DNA of 43,937 bases from Euryarchaeota archaeon UBA62 (GTDB lineage: Archaea; Thermoplasmatota; Poseidoniia; Poseidoniales; Thalassarchaeaceae): positions 1-43,937 of the forward strand of contig DAPJ01000041.1 in the NCBI GenBank assembly GCA_002502095.1. The letters run 5' to 3'. This document shows, one piece after another, positions 37,903 through 43,937 of this stretch (the stretch's first letter is position 1; each line of letters opens with the position of its first letter). The translations under genes and the position numbers were made by a program. The notes below the pieces were generated by a model. The model saw only the letters and a program-made list of their open reading frames with translations, did not search any database and was not told the origin of the DNA.

Positions 37903-38454
37903 GTGGGCGTAGGCGAGTTTTGCAGATTTGGAATTCTGACCGCATCAGACAGGGCTAGCTCGGGCGAGTACGAAGACTTGAGTGGTCCGGCCATCGAAGG
38001 GTTCCTAGAAGAGGCTCTTACATCTCCTTGGGAGGTAGAGAGAGTCATAGTTCCCGATGAAGAGCATGAGATAGCCTCCTCGTTGATTGATATGGTCGAT
38101 AACAAGGGTTGCTCGGTGGTCGTTACGACAGGCGGGACTGGCCCCTCCCCAAGAGATGTGACTCCTGAGGCGACCGCCAGCGTCTGTGACAAGATGCTTC
38201 CTGGATTTGCAGAGAAGATGCGTTCTGTTTCGCTGAATTACGTGCCTACAGCGATTTTATCCAGGCAGGTCGCTGGAATTAGAGGAGAGTCTATGATAAT
38301 TAATCTACCCGGGTCACCTAAGTCGATAAGAGAAATCTTGGATGCCGTTTTCTCGGCAGTGCCATACTGCGTGGATCTAGTTGGTGGCCCATACATCACC
38401 ACAGATTCGCATGTTGTAGAGTCATTCCGTCCGGCTCATGCAAGACGCGAATGA
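37903..38454 (+). CDS. Molybdopterin adenylyltransferase (MoaB/MogA family)
   Basis: A 183-residue protein. The signatures are FGILTASDRASSGEYEDLSGP, VVVTTGGTGPSPRDVTPEAT (the GGTGxxxRDxTPE substrate loop), and IRGESMIINLPGSPKSIREIL. It adenylates molybdopterin before metal insertion, giving molybdenum or tungsten cofactor. Archaea normally use MoaB for this step. No other cofactor genes are in the window. The start is GTG. The stop overlaps the start of rph by 4 nt (ATGA), so the two are coupled although their functions seem unrelated. Confidence 0.9.
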   Translation: MGVGEFCRFGILTASDRASSGEYEDLSGPAIEGFLEEALTSPWEVERVIVPDEEHEIASSLIDMVDNKGCSVVVTTGGTGPSPRDVTPEATASVCDKMLPGFAEKMRSVSLNYVPTAILSRQVAGIRGESMIINLPGSPKSIREILDAVFSAVPYCVDLVGGPYITTDSHVVESFRPAHARRE

Positions 38455-39308
38455 TTGAACATGTGATGGCCACTCGGAGGGCCATGGCGAAGATGAAGTC
38501 TGGAGATATTTCCAGCGACAGAGGGAATGATGAATTGCGTGAAATGGATGTTACTTTGGACTTCACGCCCAATGCCCTGTCCTCACTACTGTACAAGCAG
38601 GGCGACACTATCGTCTTGATTTGCGTGACCAAGGCCCCCTCGCTTCCACGGTGGTTTCCAAAGAACTCTGACAGAGGGTGGGTTCATGCCGAGTATTCCC
38701 TACTTCCCGGCTCGACAGATTCCAGATTCAGGAGAGAGAGGAATGGTGCCAAGGGCAGGACTATGGAGATTGAAAGACTGATAGCCAGATCCCTCAGGGG
38801 GGCTGTAGATCTAGAGGCTCTTGGCCCCGTAGCGCTAACTGTTGACTGCGACATTTTGAATGCAGATGGGGGAACGAGGTGCGCGTCAATTACTGCGGCG
38901 TGCATGGGGCTGAGGCTCGCTGTTCGTCGCCTCATAGAGTCGGGAGAATGCCTTCCGAAGGAGCTTCGTCCGTCCAGGGATGATATCTCCAACGGGTGGA
39001 CTGCCCCTAAGCTGTCTGAGGAGGAGATGCGCGCTCATGAGGATCTGGTAATGCCTAACGACGTGTCCGCAATCAGTGTCGGACTCATAGATGGGGAAGT
39101 CTATCTCGATCTGGATTATGTCCTGGACAGTAACGCGGATGTGGACATGAACGTTGTCGGAACTAGCGACGGGATGCTAGTCGAGGTACAGGGAACTGGA
39201 GAGGAATCAACGTACTCTCGCGAGCAGTTTGACTCTCTGATGGATATGGCGGAAGTCGGACTGGAGAGGCTTCACAAAATACAGGTCGATACATTAAGTG
39301 GGAACTGA
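38451..39308 (+). CDS. rph: RNase PH, bacterial type
   Basis: A 285-residue phosphorolytic 3'-5' exoribonuclease. DRGNDELREM, GWVHAEYSLLPGSTDSRFRRER, RTMEIERLIARSLRGAVDLEALG, DCDILNADGGTRCASITAA (phosphate-binding GGTR) and the catalytic DGEVYLDLDYVLDSNADVDMNVV, followed by EVQGTGE, match bacterial RNase PH rather than the archaeal exosome subunit Rrp41. RNase PH trims tRNA 3' ends. It is longer than usual (about 240) by an N-terminal extension and an insert around residues 163-200. It is encoded 24 nt from, and facing, a tRNA-Phe gene. Confidence 0.85.
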   Translation: MIEHVMATRRAMAKMKSGDISSDRGNDELREMDVTLDFTPNALSSLLYKQGDTIVLICVTKAPSLPRWFPKNSDRGWVHAEYSLLPGSTDSRFRRERNGAKGRTMEIERLIARSLRGAVDLEALGPVALTVDCDILNADGGTRCASITAACMGLRLAVRRLIESGECLPKELRPSRDDISNGWTAPKLSEEEMRAHEDLVMPNDVSAISVGLIDGEVYLDLDYVLDSNADVDMNVVGTSDGMLVEVQGTGEESTYSREQFDSLMDMAEVGLERLHKIQVDTLSGN

Positions 39309-39332
39309 CACAGTCTATACCGACGAGAATAA

Positions 39333-39408
39333 TGGTGGGACTGGCCGGACTTGAACCAGCGGCCTCCGCATCTTCAGTGCGGCGCTCTCCCAGCTGAGCT
39401 ACAGTCCC
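39333..39408 (-). tRNA. tRNA-Phe (GAA), CCA encoded
   Basis: A complete cloverleaf reads on the minus strand: acceptor GGGACTG paired with CAGTCCC, D stem GCTC/GAGC, anticodon stem CCGCA/TGCGG with loop CTGAAGA (anticodon GAA, plus-strand 39373-39375), and T arm GCTGG-TTCAAGT-CCGGC. The discriminator is A and the genome encodes the terminal CCA (39333-39335). There is no intron. The body is 73 nt without CCA. Confidence 0.97.
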
Positions 39409-39484
39409 GTAGCGACCTTGCCACAATGGTCATGGCTTCAAGTCTTCCTAGGACCGGGAGATTGCATCTGCTCCAGTATTTTCT

Positions 39485-39510
39485 CGTAAACAATAGCATA
39501 AAAGCGTAAA
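39485..39510 (+). promoter_or_regulatory. Promoter of the first photolyase gene with flanking CGTAAA repeats
   Basis: CATAAAAG at 39497-39504 is centred about 26 nt before ATG 39526, which has no ribosome-binding site. Two CGTAAA copies (39485-39490 and 39505-39510) flank it in direct orientation with a 20-bp period, about two helical turns, as a regulator site might be. Confidence 0.45.
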
Positions 39511-39525
39511 TTTGGTCTAAAGTCC

Positions 39526-41076
39526 ATGACTGTCGCAGTCCTATGGTTTAGGAAATCCCTCAGGCTCCACGATAATGAGGCACTGACCTGGGCCTGTAGT
39601 TCTGATGAAGTCGACAGTATACTTCCAATTTTCATCTTTGACGAGGAAGAGCTCAGAGGGGAAGGAGGAGGCCTAGGATTTAACAGATTGAATTTCATCA
39701 GTCAATCCCTCAGAGATCTTGACAACAGACTCAGTGATAATCTCGGACTACGCCTGAGGATATTCTCTGGAAATTATCTGGAAGTATTGAGAAATATCCG
39801 GGAGCACCTAGAAGGAGAGAAAATATGCTTGGCATACGAGTACTGCTCGGAGCCCGGACTCAGGAATTCTGAAGTGACCCTGGAAGATTGGTCGCGGATT
39901 TCTGATGATTTCAGGACTAAGGCATTCCCTGCCAGACACACGCTCTTGGACATTGAAGAGGTCGTAGGATCCAAGGAGTTCAAGAAGCCCAAATCGATGA
40001 AGGACATGGAAATAATCTTCAGAAGGCACCTCGATGTAAACTCACTAGGGTTCTATGACGTGGGAGACCCTCTACCAGTTCCAAATAGCTCAAAATCGAT
40101 GAACACTGTCAACTTATCAGGAAGTGTCATGGAAATATCTGATTTGGAAAGTTCCATCATGAGGATTTATCCTGACAGGGAGGATGACATCCAATACTTC
40201 ACTGGAGGGGAGACAGAAGCATTGGAAAGACTCAGGGAAAAAGTCACAGATAGAGTACAATTTGTCAATGATTTCAGGAAACCAAAAACTGTATCTACAA
40301 ATTCAAAAGATGATCCTAGAGAGCCCAGCACGACTGGACTTTCCCCCTACCTTAGTAGTGGATGCCTGTCTGCCAGAATGCTGTGGAGGGAGTGTGAGAA
40401 ATCCTATCTGACTGGTAGCCACACAAAGCCTCCTGAGTCATTACACGGGCAGATGATGTTCAGAGAGATGTTCTACCTACTTTCTAGAACTGTGGAGAAC
40501 TGGGATAGTGACGTTGGAAACGAGAGCTGCATTGAAGTGGAATGGGATGAATTCGATAGAGAGAAGATCACAGCATGGGAGACAGGGAATACCGGGTACC
40601 CGTACATTGACGCTATGATGAGGCAACTGGATAAGACCGGATGGATGCATCACCTAGGCAGACATGCAGTATCATGCTTCCTGACCAGAGGGCAGTTGTG
40701 GCAGAACTGGACTCATGGAAGGGACGTGTTCGAAAGGAAGCTTCTCGACAGCGACTGGGCGCTGAACAATGGAAATTGGCTATGGCTTGCGGGAGTAGCC
40801 CCGTTCTCCATGCCGTATTATCGGATATACAACCCGTGTCCCGATTCCAAGTCCAGTCTGAACGTAGAGACTGTAAACGCGGATTTCATCAGATACTGGG
40901 TCCCAGAGCTTCGGTCCTTTCCATCAAAATATATTTTCGAACCGCACTTAGCCCCGGCTTCTGTTCAAAGAACATCGAACTGTATCATTGGGGAAGACTA
41001 CCCCCTCCCGATTGTAGATAGAAAACTCAGTAGGAAGGAGAATCTTATTCGATTCAAGTCCAGTATTCAAACATGA
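39526..41076 (+). CDS. Photolyase/cryptochrome family protein, (6-4)-photolyase-like
   Basis: A 516-residue protein. The N-terminal antenna domain starts AVLWFRKSLRLHDNEAL. The FAD domain contains TTGLSPYLSSGCLS, GNTGYPYIDAMMRQLDKTGWM, then HHLGRHAVSCFLTRGQLWQNW, LLDSDWALNNGNWLWLAG and a C-terminal CIIGEDYPLPIVD. HHLGRH (His376 and His380) matches the two active-site histidines of eukaryotic-type (6-4) photolyases, and Asn414 and Trp418 match the flavin-facing Asn and first tryptophan of the electron chain. It probably repairs (6-4) photoproducts with light; a CPD or signalling role cannot be excluded. A second family member follows 61 nt later. Confidence 0.82.
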   Translation: MTVAVLWFRKSLRLHDNEALTWACSSDEVDSILPIFIFDEEELRGEGGGLGFNRLNFISQSLRDLDNRLSDNLGLRLRIFSGNYLEVLRNIREHLEGEKICLAYEYCSEPGLRNSEVTLEDWSRISDDFRTKAFPARHTLLDIEEVVGSKEFKKPKSMKDMEIIFRRHLDVNSLGFYDVGDPLPVPNSSKSMNTVNLSGSVMEISDLESSIMRIYPDREDDIQYFTGGETEALERLREKVTDRVQFVNDFRKPKTVSTNSKDDPREPSTTGLSPYLSSGCLSARMLWRECEKSYLTGSHTKPPESLHGQMMFREMFYLLSRTVENWDSDVGNESCIEVEWDEFDREKITAWETGNTGYPYIDAMMRQLDKTGWMHHLGRHAVSCFLTRGQLWQNWTHGRDVFERKLLDSDWALNNGNWLWLAGVAPFSMPYYRIYNPCPDSKSSLNVETVNADFIRYWVPELRSFPSKYIFEPHLAPASVQRTSNCIIGEDYPLPIVDRKLSRKENLIRFKSSIQT

Positions 41077-41107
41077 TTTTTCCAATACAAATTGATTTGA
41101 AACTGGG

Positions 41108-41133
41108 ATTTATACTTGTACTATCTATTGTAC
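41108..41133 (+). promoter_or_regulatory. Promoter of the second photolyase gene with TTGTAC direct repeat
   Basis: ATTTATAC at 41108-41115 is centred 26 nt before ATG 41138, which has no ribosome-binding site. TTGTAC occurs twice, at 41116-41121 and 41128-41133, 12 bp apart centre to centre. It fills the space from the box to the transcription start, where a repressor would act. Confidence 0.5.
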
Positions 41134-41137
41134 GTGT

Positions 41138-42670
41138 ATGCCCGTGGACGTAGTCTGGTTCAAGAGAGACTTGCGGGCGAGGGACCATGTCCCCTTACTC
41201 AGCGCCTCGCTTTCCGGAAGACCTGTGATCTGCTTGTACATCCTAGAAACCGAGAGGCTTGAGCAGGACGACACGGACCCTATTCACATCCAGTGGGAGC
41301 TTGATTGTGCCGCTGACCTATCCAGAACTCTCAATGACTCAGGGGCATCCTTGCACTACGGTTTGGGCAATGCCACGGAAGTACTGGAGGCAATACATTT
41401 GGAGCATGGTATTGAGAGGCTTCTCTCGCATGAGGAAACTGGAAACTCATGGTCTTATTCGAGGGATATCAGTGTGTCTAATTTTTGTAAATCGAAGGGG
41501 ATTAAGTGGATCGAATACCCCAACAACGGGGTCGTTAGGAGACTGGTGAATAGAGACGGCTGGAAGAGAGAGAGGGACAAGAGAATGCGTGATTCCTTGA
41601 GTTCTCCTCCAATATTCAAGGAGGGCATTCCCTTTGATGGGACAGTGCCGGAATTGGAGGATATTGGCTTCACTCCTAGAGAGTTATCATACAGGCCTGA
41701 GCCCGGGGAAAGAGCAGCGATTGACAGGCTAGACTCATTCCTAGAGAGAGATAGCAAGGAATACAGGTGGGCCATCTCAAGTCCTGTTCTATCCATCAAG
41801 CATGGCTCCGGTTTGTCCCCGTACTTCTCCTCCGGCTCCCTCTCAATGAGAAGGGCTGTCCAGAAAACTAATTTGAGAATAGATTGGATCAGGAAGAATA
41901 AATCCCAGGTCGAGGGGCATGGAGACTGGATCAAAAGCCTCTCGTCATTCAGGAGGAGGCTAGCATGGAGATGTCACTTCATCCAAAAAATGGAGATGAA
42001 ATCTGACCTGGACATGGTAGCACAAAATCCCGTTATAGACCGTAACATGAGCAGGGAGATGGACATTGAGAAGTTTACCAGGTGGAAGTCTGGAAAGACT
42101 GGGTGGCCTTTCTTGGATGCCTGCATGAGGCAATTGAGTTCCACAGGTTGGATAAACTTCAGAATGAGAGCGATGATGATGTCGGCGGCTTCATACAATT
42201 TGTGGCTACCCTGGAGAGAGACTGGATCATACCTAGCTAGGCAGTTTATCGACTATGAGCCAGGGATACACTGGTCACAGATAGGCATGCAGTCAGGGAC
42301 TACTGGGATAAACACAATCAGGGCATACTCCATGACGAAACAGGGAAGAGATCAAGATCCCGGAGGGAGCTATATCAGGAAGTGGGTTCCAGAGCTTTCC
42401 ATGGTTCCGACTAAATTTATTCATGAGCCGTGGAAGATGCCATTGGAGCTCCAAGAATCGATATCGTGTGTCATCGGAGATTCATACCCCGCCCCAGTAG
42501 TCGATGAGGTCGAAAGCAGGAAGTCCGGGATTAGCAGGAGCTACTCGGCCAGAGGAGGAGAGGAGGCCAGACTGATCAGCAAGGAAGTTCTGAAGACCCA
42601 TGGGAGTCGAAGAAGGCCAAGGAAGAGGAAGGCCGAGAGCTCTACGAGTACGCAACAGAAGCTTTTCTAG
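41138..42670 (+). CDS. Divergent photolyase/cryptochrome family protein
   Basis: A 510-residue protein. The N-terminal domain is clear (DVVWFKRDLRARDHVPLL). The FAD domain has GSGLSPYFSSGSLS, GKTGWPFLDACMRQLSSTGWINFRMRAM, then DYEPGIHWSQIGMQSGTTGIN (372-392) where the usual DxDLAxNNGxWxW motif is expected, and YIRKWVPEL. Aligning from Asp372 without gaps, the flavin-facing Asn is His378 and the first tryptophan of the electron chain is Ile382. The end is basic (RRRPRKRK) and finishes QQKLF, a possible clamp-binding tail. It belongs to the family but its lesion or signalling role is unclear. It overlaps the convergent Nfo-like gene by 4 nt (CTAG). Confidence 0.75.
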   Translation: MPVDVVWFKRDLRARDHVPLLSASLSGRPVICLYILETERLEQDDTDPIHIQWELDCAADLSRTLNDSGASLHYGLGNATEVLEAIHLEHGIERLLSHEETGNSWSYSRDISVSNFCKSKGIKWIEYPNNGVVRRLVNRDGWKRERDKRMRDSLSSPPIFKEGIPFDGTVPELEDIGFTPRELSYRPEPGERAAIDRLDSFLERDSKEYRWAISSPVLSIKHGSGLSPYFSSGSLSMRRAVQKTNLRIDWIRKNKSQVEGHGDWIKSLSSFRRRLAWRCHFIQKMEMKSDLDMVAQNPVIDRNMSREMDIEKFTRWKSGKTGWPFLDACMRQLSSTGWINFRMRAMMMSAASYNLWLPWRETGSYLARQFIDYEPGIHWSQIGMQSGTTGINTIRAYSMTKQGRDQDPGGSYIRKWVPELSMVPTKFIHEPWKMPLELQESISCVIGDSYPAPVVDEVESRKSGISRSYSARGGEEARLISKEVLKTHGSRRRPRKRKAESSTSTQQKLF

Positions 42671-43764
42671 AAAAGATCGTCGTCGTCTTCAGCGGTATCA
42701 AAGGACATCATCTTGGATGGTTCCTTGGCAGTAGCCTTGGCGGGCTTCGAATCTTCGCTCTCCTCTCTCATTCTGGCATCAGCGGCCTCTTGCTCCAGAA
42801 GCTCTAGCTCTTCGGGAGTCAGTCCACTCTCCTTAGCAAGCTTGATTCTTCTCTCATCCCTTGCCCTGATCTCCATGAGCCTCTGTCTTGCTTTGTCATA
42901 GTGTTGCATCATGTACATCGCGTCATGCTCAAGAAGGGGGGAGTCTGAAATTATGGTAATATCCATCCAATCCCCTTCTTCGGCCAAGAATTCAGCGAAC
43001 GGCTCGAATTTGAGATCTGATTTCTTAATCTGGGTGTAGTGAAGCGCATTTCCCATTCTGTGCTCAATTCCCGCGAAGTGACAGTAGAACTTGCTACCTC
43101 CGTAGTTCTCCCTGACCATGTCGAAAAGCTCGGCGTAGTCCTCACTGGTCCTCATGGAACCGTGACCCCTGGCATGGATGTGTCCAATATTGAGGACCGG
43201 GACAGTCCCCTCTACGTGATTGCAAACTTCTAGAACCTCTTCGACAGTACCCCAAAGCTCCTGCCTACCAGATGTCTCTATCCCGACTAGTGATGGCTCT
43301 TGTTCGGAAATCCATGGGAACGCTGTGTAAGCATCCTCATCTTGTTCGCCCCATATCTCCCCGACCCTGTCCACAATGCCTGAGAAAATATTTGCGACCT
43401 GTTCATTGGCCCCGGTTCCCGGGTCATACTCGCCGTATGGCCCTACGTGATACACGAGATGTCTAGCATTGATTATCTTCCCAGCTTGCATCGATGCCTC
43501 CATCTTAGCCAGAGACCGATTCCTCTCCCTTCTCTTTCCAAGAAGTTCCGCATAGTAAGGACCGTGTAGGTTCATCTCGATTCCAGAGTCCCAAGAAAGA
43601 ATGCCGGCCTGCCAGTACTGGTCGAAGTGCTTGGGCTGGACTGGCCTTACAGTCTGGATTTCCATTGCCTCCAAACCCAATGCGGTAATGTCATCCATCC
43701 CTTCGACGATTGTCCTCCCTTTGCAAGAGAGGGGAACTCCTGCTGGACCTAATTTGAGTGGCAT
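42667..43764 (-). CDS. Endonuclease IV-like (Nfo-type) TIM-barrel protein
   Basis: A 365-residue protein from ATG 43764, with GAGGGA before it. Strand-end motifs follow the AP-endonuclease family 2 barrel: MNLHGPYY (His67), LVYHVGPYG (His106), LVGIETSGR (Glu163), VLNIGHIHARGHG (His195 and His197) and YCHFAGIEH (His229 and His235). These correspond to zinc-ligand positions of endonuclease IV, although the Asp of DTCH and the last Glu are not obvious. It would cut DNA at abasic sites. A charged helix and a very acidic tail (TAEDDDDLF) follow the barrel. Its position beside two photolyase genes supports DNA repair. Confidence 0.72.
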   Translation of the reverse strand: MPLKLGPAGVPLSCKGRTIVEGMDDITALGLEAMEIQTVRPVQPKHFDQYWQAGILSWDSGIEMNLHGPYYAELLGKRRERNRSLAKMEASMQAGKIINARHLVYHVGPYGEYDPGTGANEQVANIFSGIVDRVGEIWGEQDEDAYTAFPWISEQEPSLVGIETSGRQELWGTVEEVLEVCNHVEGTVPVLNIGHIHARGHGSMRTSEDYAELFDMVRENYGGSKFYCHFAGIEHRMGNALHYTQIKKSDLKFEPFAEFLAEEGDWMDITIISDSPLLEHDAMYMMQHYDKARQRLMEIRARDERRIKLAKESGLTPEELELLEQEAADARMREESEDSKPAKATAKEPSKMMSFDTAEDDDDLF

Positions 43765-43850
43765 ACTTGTTCCCTCGCGGGTCCGGCCGAAAGGATGCCC
43801 CTTCAAAAGGGGTTTCTGATAATAGGGCCTAATGCGCGTCTGGGAACAAT

Positions 43851-43937
43851 TTACTCCCATGAGGCGGCTGCCCTAATCCCCTCTATTCCCGCACCAGATA
43901 GAGGGAGAGCCTTGAGGAAGCCTGCAAGCCACCTCAG
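43851..43937 (-). CDS. Possible C-terminal end of a gene running off the window
   Basis: An open frame on the minus strand runs from the window edge to a TAA at 43851. The 28 residues (ending GAGIEGIRAAASWE) look like ordinary protein. It would lie upstream of the Nfo-like gene on the same strand with an 86-nt gap. Too short to identify. Confidence 0.3.
   Translation of the reverse strand: MRWLAGFLKALPLSGAGIEGIRAAASWE

Noticed and set aside
41070..41085. ATTTTT run after the first photolyase as a terminator
   Set aside because: Only five T residues and no stem; too weak to call, although short T runs can end archaeal transcripts.

Overview
The window is a gene-dense piece of archaeal chromosome, most likely from a marine planktonic euryarchaeon of Marine Group II (Poseidoniales) or a close Thermoplasmatota relative. 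The archaeal signs are a nine-gene A-type ATP synthase operon, an archaeal NMN adenylyltransferase, a DRG-type GTPase, RPA with its associated protein, geranylgeranyl reductase next to a prenyl-diphosphate synthase, a PGF-CTERM-like tail, and TATA-like boxes about 25 nt before several start codons. The lineage is inferred from gene content; no search was run. There are no insertion sequences, CRISPR arrays, rRNA genes or prophage genes, and every gap between genes is under 300 bp.

Layout. 1-4083 (+): GrpE, a secreted SGNH hydrolase, and a large lipoprotein with an alpha/beta-hydrolase nucleophile elbow. 4084-5416 (-): NadM and an unknown partner. 5511-7427 (+): DRG GTPase and TatC. 7414-9189 (-): an MFS permease with a large soluble insert. 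9276-10406 (+): an odd glycerophosphodiesterase whose HRG motif sits at the C-terminus. 10408-15966 (-): the condensin operon smc-scpA-scpB. 16145-17782 (+): NadB. 17783-29840 (-): atpHIKECFABD, then an S2P-like membrane protein that has lost its zinc motif, then PanE. 29975-32781: a UbiE-like methyltransferase facing geranylgeranyl reductase and a polyprenyl synthase, i.e. archaeal lipid or quinone chemistry. 32877-35011 (+): a degenerate porphobilinogen-deaminase-like protein and a protein with three SAP-like repeats. 35008-37670 (-): RPA and its associated protein. 37903-39308 (+): MoaB/MogA and a bacterial-type RNase PH. 39333-39408 (-): tRNA-Phe(GAA). 39526-43764: a light-repair island of two very different photolyase/cryptochrome-family proteins and a convergent Nfo-like AP endonuclease. 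The right edge may hold the end of one more gene.

How the genes work together: the window is mostly housekeeping (energy, chromosome structure, NAD and CoA precursors, lipid chains, single-strand DNA binding) plus a UV-damage repair cluster suited to a surface-water organism. The less ordinary items are three proteins that resemble known enzymes but lack or relocate catalytic motifs (S2P-like, porphobilinogen-deaminase-like, permuted-looking GDPD), the photolyase pair with repeats in its promoters, and the compaction. Every convergent protein-coding pair ends within one nucleotide of its neighbour or overlaps it. Transcription-unit-leading genes often look leaderless, whereas genes inside operons carry GAGGTGA or AGGAGG ribosome-binding sites.
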